Position numbers and translations under genes: made by a program. From NCBI RefSeq assembly GCF_019104745.1, contig NZ_JAHRWL010000001.1:1407001-1471000 (forward strand): 64,000 nt of DNA, written 5' to 3'. The first letter of the stretch is position 1. Each line of letters starts with the position of its first letter. The notes under the pieces are model-generated. The model saw only the letters and a program-made list of their open reading frames with translations. It was not told the origin of the DNA and did no database searches. Shown piece by piece: positions 37,170-47,800 of the stretch. This DNA is from Thalassococcus arenae. Lineage in GTDB: Bacteria > Pseudomonadota > Alphaproteobacteria > Rhodobacterales > Rhodobacteraceae.

Positions 37170-37195
37170 ACAATGGTTTGCAATTCGGCCATTGT
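37170..37195. promoter_or_regulatory. Inverted repeat upstream of PKS operon (ACAATGG...CCATTGT)
   Basis: ACAATGG and CCATTGT, perfect 7-bp arms with a 12-base AT-rich spacer, in the 181-base gap between the flippase and PKS genes. Could be an operator or a short hairpin ending the flippase transcript; no T run follows directly. Confidence 0.4.
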
Positions 37196-37244
37196 TCACG
37201 CAGGGGAAACGCTGCGACATTGGCGACAGTGAAATTGGGGCGAA

Positions 37245-37264
37245 TTTGAGGACTTTTCCTCAAA
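37245..37264. promoter_or_regulatory. Perfect palindrome upstream of PKS operon
   Basis: TTTGAGGA, four bases (CTTT) and TCCTCAAA: perfect 8-bp arms, 64 bases before the PKS start. Size and spacing fit a dimeric repressor or activator site; there is no known match. Confidence 0.45.
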
Positions 37265-37327
37265 ATCGCCGCATTTTCCCCGCACAGCCCAAGACGGCTT
37301 GCGGGTAATTTGAGTGGGACGGCGATT

Positions 37328-40300
37328 ATGGCGGGCGACGCGTCTCTTGCGTCTGTTGAAACGGATATTGCGATTGTCGGCATGGCGGCTCACCTACCCG
37401 GTGCGCGGGACATCGCCGCCTATTGGCGCAACCTGCGTGACGGCGTCTCCTCGATCCGCAGATTGTCCGAGGCCGAACTGCTCGAGGCGGGCGAAAACCC
37501 CGGTCTGATCCGCCACCGCGACTACGTGCCCTTCGCCGCGCCGCTGGACGATTTCGACCATTTCGATGCCGAGTTCTTCGGCTTTTCGCCCAAGGAAGCC
37601 GCGGTGATGGACCCCCAGCACCGGCAATTCCTGGAAACCGCCTGGGAGGCGTTGGAAAACGCCGGGCACGTGCCCGAGAACTTCGATGGTCAGGTCGGTG
37701 TGTTCGCCGGTTGCGGCATGGGCAGCTATTTCTATTTCAACATCTGCTCGAATCCCGACCTGGTCGAATCGACCGGCATGTTCCTGTTGCGCCATACCGG
37801 CAACGACAAGGATTTCATGACCACGCGGCTCAGCCATGTGCTGGATCTGCACGGGCCTTCTGTCAACCTGCAGACCGCGTGTTCCACGTCGTTGGTGGCC
37901 ACGCATTACGCGGTGCAGGCGCTGCTGAACGGCGAATGCGACTTGGCGCTGGCGGGGGGCGTGACGATCGAGCTGCCACACAATCGCGGTTATCTTTTCA
38001 AGGAAAACGAGATCCTGTCGCCGGACGGGCAATGCCACGCCTTCGATCACCGCGCGCAGGGCACCGTGTTCGGGTCAGGCGCAGGCGTTGTGGTCTTGCG
38101 GCGGCTGGGCGATGCGCAGGCCGATGGCGACCATATCTACGCCGTCATCAAGGGCAGCGCGGTCAACAATGACGGCGCGCAAAAGGCCGGCTATCTGGCA
38201 CCTTCCGTCGACGGACAGGCGGCAGCCGTGGCCGAGGCGCAGGCGGTGGCGGGCGTTTCATCCGATACGGTCGACTATGTCGAATGCCACGGCACCGGCA
38301 CCTATCTTGGCGATCCGATAGAAGTCGCCGCGCTGACCCAGGCCTTTCGCGAGACCGGACGTGGCGTCGGTCATTGCCGGATCGGGTCGGTGAAAACCAA
38401 TATCGGCCATCTCGACACGGCCGCCGGCGTGGCCAGCCTGATCAAGGCGTCGCTGGCGTTGCACAACGCGCAGATCCCGCCCAGCCTGGGTTACGAGAAA
38501 CCGAACCCCGCCATCGATTTCGACGCCTCGCCCTTCCGCGTCAACGATCGGCTGAGCGACTGGCCGCGCGGCACGCATCCGCGCAGGGCCGGGGTGAATT
38601 CTTTGGGTGTGGGCGGCACCAACGCGCATGTCGTCCTGGAAGAGGCACCGGGCCGGGGCGTTTCGGAAGACAGCGATTGGCCTTTCCAGATCCTGACGCT
38701 GTCGGCCAAGAGCAAGGCGTCGCTGGAAGAGAACGCCAGCCGGCTGGCCCGGCACCTGCGCGAGCATCCCGAACAGCCGCTGGCCGACATCGCCTTCACG
38801 CTCAAGCAAGGGCGCTGTGCGTTCGACCGGCGCATGATCGTCGTCGCCGAAAGCCATGACGAGGCCGCGCGCCTGCTCGACGGCGAAAATGCGCGCCGTG
38901 TCCACGGCCACACCGCGCTGGATGCGCCCGAGATCGTTTTCATGTTCCCCGGCGGTGGCGCGCAATACGCCGGCATGGCGCGCGATCTTTACGAAACCGA
39001 GCCGGTCTTCGCCGAATGGATGGATCGCGGGCTGGACGTGCTGGCCGAGATGACCGATGCCGACATGCGCGCGCTGTGGCTGCCGGATGCGGCGGATCGG
39101 GCCGCGGCGGACAAGGCGCTGCAAAAGCCGTCGCTGCAATTGCCGCTGATCATGATCGTCGAATACGCACTGGCGCAGATGTGGATGGGTTGGGGGGTCG
39201 AACCCACCGCCTTGACCGGTCATTCGATGGGCGAAAACACCGCCGCCTGTGTGGCGGGGGTCATGAGTTTCGAGGATTGCATCGGGCTTGTGCACCTGCG
39301 CGGCAGGCTTTTCGACACCGTTCCGGCGGGCGGCATGCTGTCGGTGGCGCTTTCGGCCGACCGCCTGACCGAGATGCTGGGCGACGATCTGGACCTGGGC
39401 GCCGTGAACGCGCCCGACCTGTCGGTCGTCTCGGGCCCGCAGGGCGCACTCGACCGGCTGGAGCAGGCGTTGCGCACGCAGGATATCGACTGCCAGCGCA
39501 TCGGCATCGACATTGCCGCGCACAGCCGGATGCTGGACCCGATCCTCGAGGATTTCCGCGCCTATCTGCGCACCATCGAACTGAAGCCGCCACGCATCCC
39601 GCTGACCTCGAACCGCACCGGGCAGATGATGACCGATGCGCAAGCCACCGATCCCGACTACTGGGTCGAACATCTGCGCGGCACGGTTTTCTTCGCCGAG
39701 GGCATCGGCGCCCTTGCGGCACCCAACCGCATCTTTCTGGAGGTCGGGCCGGGCAAGGCGCTGTCGTCTCTGGCGCGCCAGCATGCGGAGGTCAGCGCGA
39801 ACCAGGCCCTGTCTTCGCTGCGCCATCCCGACGAAGCCATTGCCGACGACAAGCACATGTTCGAGGTTCTGGGCCGGCTTTGGGCGCTCGGCGCCGAAAT
39901 CGACTGGGATCAGGTCTGGGGAGACGCCACGCGGCATCGCGTGCCGCTGCCCACCTACGCGTTCCAGCGCAGCCGATACTTCATCGAACCCGGCAAGGCC
40001 ACCGCGGATGCGGCGCCGCAATTCCTGATGCGCAACGACGATATCGCGCAATGGGGATGGAAGCCGGTCTGGCGCCCGCGCCCCGCGCTGGTGCCGGTCG
40101 ATGTCGCCGACGGGCTTGGCGATGCCGAACCGCAAACCTGGCTGATATTCCTCGACGAGGCCGGGCTTGGCCGGGCCTGTGCGGCGCGCCTCGAGGCCGC
40201 CGGGCACAGCGTGATCGGCGTGACGCCGGGCGATACCTTTGCGCGGCTCGATGGCACCGGCTACGTTTTGTCGCCGGAACGCGGGCGCGAAGGCTATGAC

Positions 40301-43300
40301 CTGCTTTTCCAGGACCTGGCCCTGCGCGGGATTGTGCCCAGCCGGATCGCGCATTTCTGGCTGGTGACCGAGGGCGAAAGCCATCGTCCGGGATCATCGT
40401 TCTTCCACCGGGTGCAGGAGCAGGGCTTCTATTCGCTGCTGTTCCTCGCTCAGGCCATGGATGGCGAAGGATTGCCGCGCCCGCTGCATATCACGGTCGT
40501 GACCAACGGCGCCGCGCAGGTTCGCGACGAGCCACTGGAATACCCGGCAAAGTCCACCATCGCCGGTCCCGCTCGTGTCATCCCGCGGGAACTGCCCGGC
40601 GTCAGCGTGGCGGTTGTGGATGTGCAACTGCCTGCACCGGCGGATGTCGGGCTCTGGTCGCGTCGCAAGGCGGAACAGGCTCGCGACAAGGCCTTTGGCG
40701 CGCTGGCACTGCGGGTGCTCGAGGATTTGCTGGCCGAACCTTCGGACGCCATCGCCGCGCTGCGCGCCGATCGCCGGTTCGAAGCGGCGATGATGCCGGT
40801 CCTTCTGGACGCAGACGAGACCGCGCCGGACGGGGCCGTGGTGTTCATCACCGGCGGTTTCGGCGGCATCGGGTTGTCGCTGGCCGAAGACTACGCGCGG
40901 AAGGGGGCCAAGCTGGTCCTGGTGGCCCGCAAGGCCCTGCCAGATCGTGCGCTTTGGGACGATCACATCAAGCGCCACGCGCCGCAGGACCCGGTATCGC
41001 GCCGCATCGAGGCGGTCCGCAGGTTGGAAGACGCCGGCGCCGAGGTGATGCTGGTCGCTGCCGATGTCTGCAACCTGGACCAGATGCGCGCCGCACGGGC
41101 CGAGGCCGAAGACCGGTTCGGTCCGATCACCGGTGTCATCCACGGCGCGGGTGTGATCGACGACGGACCACTGCTGTCGAAAAGCCCGACCAGCATAGAG
41201 GATGTCTTCACCCCCAAGATCCACGGCACCGAAGTGCTGGGTCAGGCTTTTCCCGACGGGTCGGTCGCTTGGATGGCGCTGTTCAGCTCTTCCTCGACCG
41301 TTACCGCGCCGGCGGGGCAGGTGGATTACGTCGCCGCCAACGAATTTCTGAACGCCTTCGCCAAGGCGCGGCGCGGCGGCAAGACCCGCGTTGTGGCGAT
41401 CAACTGGGGAATCTGGAACGAGGTTGGGATGGCCGCCGAAGCCGTGGCCGCCCGCCACGGCGATCTGCCGCCCGCGCCGGAAGACCCGATCGCGTTGCCG
41501 ATGCTTGACACCGCCACGTTCGATGACGACGGAAACCGGGTTTTTCACGCCCGATACGGCACCGATGACTGGTTCATCGGCGAACACCGGACGAAATCGG
41601 GTGACGCGCTGTTGCCCGGAACCGGCTATCTGACGCTGGCGGCGCATGCATTGCATGCACATCACGCGCCGGGGCCGTTCGAGATCCGGGATCTGAATTT
41701 CCTGCGTCCCCTGCGCGTCGCGGACGATGGCGAACGCGACGTTCTGGTGCGGCTGACACGCAACGACCAGGGCTATGGTCTGTCGGTTCTGGCCGATTGC
41801 ACGCATAACGGGCGGCGCGGTCGCAGTCTGACGGCCGAAGGCACGCTGGTTCTGACACCGCTCACCCGGCCCGCACCGCTGGACTTGCCCGCGATCCGGG
41901 CACGCTGCGGGCAGGCGGCCCATGCCGATGGCGGCGGCAAGCTGCGCGCCCCGCAAGAGGTGCATCTGGCCTTTGGCTCGCGCTGGAAGGTGCTGGACAG
42001 CCGGGCCATCGGGCAAGGCGAAGGCATCGCCGATCTGTCGCTGGGGCCGCAGGCGCGCGATGATGGCTGCCTTCTGCATCCCGCGCTTCTGGACATCGCC
42101 ACCGGATGGGCGATGGATCTGATCGCGGGGTACCAGCCGACGCATCTCTGGGTGCCGGTGTCTTATGGCCTCGTGCGGGTCCACGGGCCGCTACCCGACC
42201 GCATCGTCAGCTGGGTGCGCAATGCCGCCGACAACCGTGCCGATGGCCAGACCGCCCGGTTCGACGTGACCTTGTGCGATCCCGATGGTGCCGTGTTCGT
42301 GGAAATCGCCGGTTTCACGATCCGTCGGCTCGACAACCCCGACATCCTGCGGGCCGCGCCGCCGCTGACCGCAGCCGAGGTGGAGTTCGATCAGTCCCGC
42401 GACTCGGCGCAGCCGCTGAGCCCCGCCGAGGAACGGCTTGCCCATAATCTGAGCCAGGGCATCCTTCCGGCGGAAGGCGTGAAGGCGTTTCATCGCGCCC
42501 TGGCGCTTGGCCAGCCGCAGGTGGTGGTGTCGTCCATGGATCTCGACGCACTCACGCGCCAGACCGCGTCCAGCACGGCTGATACGTCCGACGGACAAAC
42601 CTTCGAACGCCCGCAACTGGACAGCGACTATGTCGCGCCGGAAACCGAGATCGAGCGCGTGCTCGCGGGCTTCTGGCAGGACCTGCTGGGTGTGCAGAAT
42701 GTCGGGGTCGAAGACAGCTTTTTCGACCTTGGCGGGCATTCGCTGATCGCCGTCCGGCTGTTTGCCAAGGTCAAGAAACACTGGCGCGTCGAATTCCCGA
42801 TTTCGGTGTTGTTCGAGGCCCCGACGATCCGGGCCTGTGCTGCGCTGATCGGGGAACAGGTCGGCGATGCGCCGGTCTCGGGGGACGGTGACAAGCCGCA
42901 GACACCCGCACGGCGCTTCAAGCATCTCGTCGCGATGCATGACGGCGATGGCGGGCCGCGTCAGCCGTTCTTCCTGGTGGCCGGGATGTTCGGCAACGTG
43001 CTGAACCTGCGCCACCTTGCGCATCTTCTGGGGTCAGATCGCCCGTTCTACGGCTTGCAGGCACGTGGCCTTTACGGCGGCGAAGACCCGCATGACAGCA
43101 TCGAAGCGGCAGCGGCCGACTATATCGCCGAGATGCGGCAGGTGCAGTCCGAAGGCCCCTACATGGTCGGCGGCTTTTCCGGCGGCGGCATCACCGCCTA
43201 CGAGATCGCCCGGCAACTCGAGGCACTGGACGAGACCGTGTCGCTGGTGGTGCTGCTGGACACCCCGCTGCCACAGCGCCGCCCGCTGAGCACCCGCGAC

Positions 43301-43780
43301 CGACTGGTCATCCAGTGGCAACAGGCACGCGCGAGGGGGCCGTTATATCCGCTGATCTGGGCGCGCAACCGCATCGCCTGGGAAATCGGAAAACGCCGCG
43401 GAACCGGGGAAACAGTCCAGCAGACCAGCTTTCACAATGCCGAGATCGAGGCGGCTTTCCTGACGGCGGTCAGCCGCTACGAGGTCAAGCCGTGGGATGG
43501 TCGGCTTGTGCTCTATCGCCCGCCTCTGGTCGGCAAGTGGCAGGTGGGCGAAGGCCGATGGGTGAATTCCGAGCGGTCCTATGTGCTGCATGACAACGAT
43601 TGGGGGCAATTCGTGCCGGGGGTCGAGGTGTACGAGGTGCCGGGCGATCATGACAGCATGGTTCTGGAACCCAATGTGCGGGTGCTGGCGGCGCAGTTGC
43701 GCGCGGCGATCCTTTCGGCCGAGGGCGGCACCCATCCGCGCGATGTCGTGCCCTTTCCCAACCGGCCGGCGGCGGAGTGA
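37328..43780 (+). CDS. Type I polyketide synthase, KS-AT-KR-DH-ACP-TE
   Basis: Single-module polyketide synthase of 2150 aa. KS (~20-450) has the active Cys185 (QTACSTSLVA) and histidines in VECHGTGT (~320) and KTNIGHLDTAAG (~361). AT (~540-830) has FMFPGGGAQYAG and catalytic Ser633 (GHSMGEN). KR (~1165-1345) has FITGGFGGIGLSLA and Ser/Tyr in FSSSS...VDYVAANEF. DH (~1400-1680) has EHRTKSGDALLPGTGYL (one residue longer than the usual HxxxGxxxxP) and LHPALLDIATG. ACP (~1775-1845) has DLGGHSL. TE (~1870-2120) has GGFSGGG (Ser ~1950) and GDHDSM. No loading module. KR before DH is unlike standard modules. ATG at 37328; TTG at 37310 is less likely. First gene of a tight operon. Confidence 0.92.
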   Translation: MAGDASLASVETDIAIVGMAAHLPGARDIAAYWRNLRDGVSSIRRLSEAELLEAGENPGLIRHRDYVPFAAPLDDFDHFDAEFFGFSPKEAAVMDPQHRQFLETAWEALENAGHVPENFDGQVGVFAGCGMGSYFYFNICSNPDLVESTGMFLLRHTGNDKDFMTTRLSHVLDLHGPSVNLQTACSTSLVATHYAVQALLNGECDLALAGGVTIELPHNRGYLFKENEILSPDGQCHAFDHRAQGTVFGSGAGVVVLRRLGDAQADGDHIYAVIKGSAVNNDGAQKAGYLAPSVDGQAAAVAEAQAVAGVSSDTVDYVECHGTGTYLGDPIEVAALTQAFRETGRGVGHCRIGSVKTNIGHLDTAAGVASLIKASLALHNAQIPPSLGYEKPNPAIDFDASPFRVNDRLSDWPRGTHPRRAGVNSLGVGGTNAHVVLEEAPGRGVSEDSDWPFQILTLSAKSKASLEENASRLARHLREHPEQPLADIAFTLKQGRCAFDRRMIVVAESHDEAARLLDGENARRVHGHTALDAPEIVFMFPGGGAQYAGMARDLYETEPVFAEWMDRGLDVLAEMTDADMRALWLPDAADRAAADKALQKPSLQLPLIMIVEYALAQMWMGWGVEPTALTGHSMGENTAACVAGVMSFEDCIGLVHLRGRLFDTVPAGGMLSVALSADRLTEMLGDDLDLGAVNAPDLSVVSGPQGALDRLEQALRTQDIDCQRIGIDIAAHSRMLDPILEDFRAYLRTIELKPPRIPLTSNRTGQMMTDAQATDPDYWVEHLRGTVFFAEGIGALAAPNRIFLEVGPGKALSSLARQHAEVSANQALSSLRHPDEAIADDKHMFEVLGRLWALGAEIDWDQVWGDATRHRVPLPTYAFQRSRYFIEPGKATADAAPQFLMRNDDIAQWGWKPVWRPRPALVPVDVADGLGDAEPQTWLIFLDEAGLGRACAARLEAAGHSVIGVTPGDTFARLDGTGYVLSPERGREGYDLLFQDLALRGIVPSRIAHFWLVTEGESHRPGSSFFHRVQEQGFYSLLFLAQAMDGEGLPRPLHITVVTNGAAQVRDEPLEYPAKSTIAGPARVIPRELPGVSVAVVDVQLPAPADVGLWSRRKAEQARDKAFGALALRVLEDLLAEPSDAIAALRADRRFEAAMMPVLLDADETAPDGAVVFITGGFGGIGLSLAEDYARKGAKLVLVARKALPDRALWDDHIKRHAPQDPVSRRIEAVRRLEDAGAEVMLVAADVCNLDQMRAARAEAEDRFGPITGVIHGAGVIDDGPLLSKSPTSIEDVFTPKIHGTEVLGQAFPDGSVAWMALFSSSSTVTAPAGQVDYVAANEFLNAFAKARRGGKTRVVAINWGIWNEVGMAAEAVAARHGDLPPAPEDPIALPMLDTATFDDDGNRVFHARYGTDDWFIGEHRTKSGDALLPGTGYLTLAAHALHAHHAPGPFEIRDLNFLRPLRVADDGERDVLVRLTRNDQGYGLSVLADCTHNGRRGRSLTAEGTLVLTPLTRPAPLDLPAIRARCGQAAHADGGGKLRAPQEVHLAFGSRWKVLDSRAIGQGEGIADLSLGPQARDDGCLLHPALLDIATGWAMDLIAGYQPTHLWVPVSYGLVRVHGPLPDRIVSWVRNAADNRADGQTARFDVTLCDPDGAVFVEIAGFTIRRLDNPDILRAAPPLTAAEVEFDQSRDSAQPLSPAEERLAHNLSQGILPAEGVKAFHRALALGQPQVVVSSMDLDALTRQTASSTADTSDGQTFERPQLDSDYVAPETEIERVLAGFWQDLLGVQNVGVEDSFFDLGGHSLIAVRLFAKVKKHWRVEFPISVLFEAPTIRACAALIGEQVGDAPVSGDGDKPQTPARRFKHLVAMHDGDGGPRQPFFLVAGMFGNVLNLRHLAHLLGSDRPFYGLQARGLYGGEDPHDSIEAAAADYIAEMRQVQSEGPYMVGGFSGGGITAYEIARQLEALDETVSLVVLLDTPLPQRRPLSTRDRLVIQWQQARARGPLYPLIWARNRIAWEIGKRRGTGETVQQTSFHNAEIEAAFLTAVSRYEVKPWDGRLVLYRPPLVGKWQVGEGRWVNSERSYVLHDNDWGQFVPGVEVYEVPGDHDSMVLEPNVRVLAAQLRAAILSAEGGTHPRDVVPFPNRPAAE

Positions 43781-43783
43781 GCC

Positions 43784-44800
43784 ATGGCCGATCCGGTAAT
43801 CCTGACGGTGCTTCTGAACTACCGCACGCCGCACATGACGATCCGCGCCGCGCGTGCCGCGCTGGTCGCGATGGAAGGGCTGACAGGCGAACTGGTGATC
43901 GTCGACAATGACAGCCGCGATGGGTCGTTCGAGACGATTCAGGCTGCAATAGAGACTGAATTGACGGGTTCCGAAACGCCGGTTCGACTGATCGCGGCGC
44001 CGCATAACGGCGGCTTTGGCGCTGGCAACAACGTCGGGATTCGGGCCGGGCTGGCCGCCGGCGGCAAACCCGATTTCGTCTACATCCTGAATTCCGATGC
44101 CTTTCCCGAGCGCGATGCGATCCGGCGATTGCTGGATCATCTCCGGGCACATCCCGAGGTCGGGTTCGCGGGCAGCTACCTGCATGGGCCCGACGGCGAC
44201 GACCATGTCAGTTGCTTCCGCTTTCCCGGAATCCTGTCCGAGATCGAAAGCGCCGCTCGGTTCGGCCCGGTCTCGCGCCTGTTGCGCCGTTTCACCGTGC
44301 CGCTGCCGGTGCCCGATGCGACCCGCCGCGTCGACTGGCTGGCCGGGGCATCGATGTTGGCCCGGCAAAGCGTGCTGGACCAGATCGGTTTGTTCGACGA
44401 GACCTTCTTTCTTTATTTCGAGGAAACCGACCTGTCGCTTCGGGCGATGCGCGCCGGCTACGAGACACATTATGTCCGCGACAGCGTGGTCACCCATATC
44501 GGCGGTGAGTCGACCGGGATGAAGGTCTGGAAACGGGTGCCGCAATACTGGCTGGACAGCCGCTGGCACTATTACTCCAAGAACCACGGACGGGCCTATG
44601 CCGCGCTGGCGACGCTGGCGCATGTCGGCGCCGGCCTGTTCTGGCGGTTGCGGCGGCTGGTGCAGCGCAAGCCACAGATCGACCCCGACCATTTTCTTCG
44701 TGACCTTGTCCTGCACGATGCGCGGGCGCTGTTTCGCGCCCTTCCGACACCGCAGGTCGCGCGGACACCATCCCCCTTGCAGGCGGAGACCAAATCATGA
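43784..44800 (+). CDS. Glycosyltransferase family 2 (rhamnosyltransferase-like)
   Basis: 338-aa transferase with VTVLLNYRTPHMTIRA, LVIVDNDSRDGS, AAPHNGGFGAGNN, the donor/metal site ILNSDAFPE, and the WLAGASMLARQSVLDQIGLFDE...YFEETDLSLR block typical of WbbL/RfbF-type GT2 enzymes. It starts three bases after the PKS stop and overlaps the NRPS start by ATGA, so it is physically part of the assembly-line operon. It probably puts a sugar on the product or on a carrier-linked glycan. Confidence 0.88.
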   Translation: MADPVILTVLLNYRTPHMTIRAARAALVAMEGLTGELVIVDNDSRDGSFETIQAAIETELTGSETPVRLIAAPHNGGFGAGNNVGIRAGLAAGGKPDFVYILNSDAFPERDAIRRLLDHLRAHPEVGFAGSYLHGPDGDDHVSCFRFPGILSEIESAARFGPVSRLLRRFTVPLPVPDATRRVDWLAGASMLARQSVLDQIGLFDETFFLYFEETDLSLRAMRAGYETHYVRDSVVTHIGGESTGMKVWKRVPQYWLDSRWHYYSKNHGRAYAALATLAHVGAGLFWRLRRLVQRKPQIDPDHFLRDLVLHDARALFRALPTPQVARTPSPLQAETKS

Positions 44801-47800
44801 CGGCTTTCGCGACCATCGTCATCGGCGAACAATCCTTGCTGGTGCAATGCAGTGAGAAACTGTTGGAGCGCGGACATTCGATTTCCGCTGTGGTCACACG
44901 CAATCCGGCAATCGCCGATTGGGCGGCGAACCAGGCTTTGCCGGTCGTCGCCCCGGGCAAGGGGCTGGCGGCCCGGCTGGTGGGCAGGTCTTGCGACTGG
45001 TTGTTTTCGATCGGAAATCTGGCGGTGTTGCCCGATGACGTTCTGGCTTTGGCGGAACGCGGCGCCGTCAACTTTCACGATGGCCCGCTGCCCCGGCATG
45101 CCGGGCTCAACGCCCCGGTCTGGGCCCTGATCGAAGGCGAATCGCGCCATGGCATCACCTGGCACCGGATCGAAAGCGGCATCGATACCGGCAATATCCT
45201 GGTGCAGCGGTTCTTCGACATCGGTGCACAGGACACTGCGCTGACGCTGAACACCAAGGCATTCGAATCCGCCATCGACAGCTTTGACGAACTTGTAGGC
45301 AAGCTCGAAGCAGACGACGCCGTCGGCAGCGTCCAGAACGCGGCGCAGCGCAGTTACCACGCAAGGTTGGATCGACCTGCGGGGCATGGCTTGATCGACT
45401 GGACCCGACCCGCCGCCGAGGCCGAACGGATGATCCGTGCCCTGGATCACGGGCCCTATTGGAATCCGCTGTGTTGCGCCAAGCTGAGGGCGCGGGATGC
45501 CGTTTTTCTGGTGGGCCACGCCAAGTTGACCGAAAGCCATGCCAAGCCCGGCACGGTGATCGACGTCACGTCCGATCATTTGACCGTCGCTTGCATCGAT
45601 CATGCACTGGTGCTGTCCGTATTGCGCCGCGCCTGCGGTCTGCCGGTCGATCCCGGCGAGATCGCCGCGATCGGCGACGTGTTGAGCGGGCCGGCAAGCG
45701 ACGACGATTCCGCCGTGGCTGCCGTCGTCCGGCACGAGGCATTCTGGCGGGATCAGCTGGCAGGTCTGGTCGCCGCCGAACTGCCTTTGGTCAACACCGC
45801 ATCCGGGCAGATCGAAACGCTGGCGCTTGGGCTGAGTGACGATGCGGCGGGACTGGTGGCGGTCTGGGCCGCGCGTCTGACCGGGCAGGACGGATTCGAT
45901 ATCGCTTTTTCCGACACCGCTCTGGCCGGTATCGCGAAAACCCGGCTGGTGTCACCTTGGGTGCCGATCCGCGTGATCTTGGGGGAAACACTGGCGGACA
46001 TGTCCGTCGCACTGGAAACGGAAATCACCAGGGCCGTCGCGAAAAAGGGGTTTTTCGTCGATCTTGCGGCGCGTGACCCGGCGCTCGCTGCCCCGGTGGT
46101 CCCGATGATCGGACTGTCGCGCGGCGCCGGTCCCATCCCGGGCGTGGCGCTGACCGTCGAACTCAAGGCGAATGCCGCACTACTGCATGTGGACACCGGC
46201 GCCGTTCCCCTGGCAGAGGCGGTCTTGCTGGCGGCCCGGCTGGATCTTCTTTCGCAAGCCGATCAAGCGGCACCGCTGTCCACGCTGGAAACGCTGCCAG
46301 ATACCGAACACGCGCTGGTCGTTCAGACCTGGAACGCCACCGGCGTCGATCACGACCGTGGATTGACCATGGCCGCAGCTTTCGAAGCCCAGGTCGATGC
46401 GACGCCGGACATGACGGCGTTGGTCTACGAAGATCATCGTCTGAGCTATGCCGAACTCGACGCGCGTGCAAACCGCACCGCCCATCTGTTGCGCGAAATG
46501 GGCGTGGACCGCGACACGGTCGTCGGTCTGCATACCCGGCGTGGGATCGATCTGCTGGTCGGCGCGCTGGCGGTTCTCAAGGCAGGCGGCGCCTATCTGC
46601 CGCTGGATCCGGGTTATCCCGCCGACCGACTGAATCACTACATCGCCGACAGCGGCGCCCCCGTCATCATCACCCAAGCGGCGCTCGAGGCCTACCTGCC
46701 GAAACACGACGCGCAGTTGCTGGTCATCGATGCCGAGCCGCGTCTGTCCGAGATGTCCGACCGCCGTCCCGACCCCGTCGCCCGGTCCGAGGATCTGGCC
46801 TATCTGATCTACACCTCGGGGTCGACCGGCACACCGAAGGGCGTGATGGTCGAACACCGCAACGTGGTGAATTTCTATCGCGGCATGGACGACGTGATCC
46901 CGCATGAAGACGGCGGAACCTGGCTGGCGGTGACGTCGCTCAGCTTCGACATTTCGGTGCTGGAACTGTTCTGGACCACCGCCCGCGGTCTGACCGTGGT
47001 TCTGACATCCGACGAGGATCGCGGGCTGATCTCCAGGGGGCCGATGCGCATCGCCGGTGGCGGGATGGAATTTTCCATCTACTACTGGGGCAACGACGAC
47101 GGCGCCGGGCGCGACAAGTATGCGCTGCTTCTGGAAGGCGCGAAATTCGCCGACGAGAACGGTTTTGTCGCTGTCTGGACGCCCGAGCGGCATTTCCATG
47201 CGTTCGGCGGGCCTTATCCCAATCCTTCCGTCACCGGCGCCGCGGTTGCGGGTGTGACGAAGAATATCGGTGTGCGCGGCGGATCGGTCGTGTCGCCGCT
47301 GCACCATCCTGCGCGGATCGCCGAAGAATGGGCGGTGATCGACAACCTGACAAACGGGCGCGCGGGCATGGCCATCGCCAGCGGCTGGCAGCCCGACGAT
47401 TTCATCCTGCGCCCCGAAAACACGCCGCCCGAAAACAAGACGGCGATGATCCGCGACATCGACACCGTGCGGCGATTGTGGCGTGGCGAGGCGGTGGCCT
47501 TCCCGCGCAAGGACGGCAATATGCACGAGGTGGTCACGCAGCCGCGGCCGGTATCTAGGGAACTGCCGGTCTGGGTCACGACGGCGGGCAATCCCGAAAC
47601 CTGGAAAGAGGCCGGTCGCAACGGCTGCAACGTGCTGACGCATCTTCTGGGCCAGTCCATCGACGAAGTCGCAGGCAAGATCGGGCTGTATCACGCGGCA
47701 CTGCGCGAGGCCGGGCACGACCCGAACGATTTCACCGTCACGCTGATGTTGCACACCTGCCTGTCAGACAGCCGCGACCATGCCCGCGAGATCGCGCGCG

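Noticed and set aside
38258-40384. 708-codon minus-strand open frame under the KS/AT region
   Set aside because: Same reason: composition typical of an antisense shadow and no ribosome site or recognisable domain.
40394-42184. 596-codon open frame on the minus strand inside the PKS gene
   Set aside because: Its translation is Arg/Gln/His-rich with no motif, and it lies fully antisense to clear KR/DH coding sequence; a shadow frame caused by high GC at third positions.
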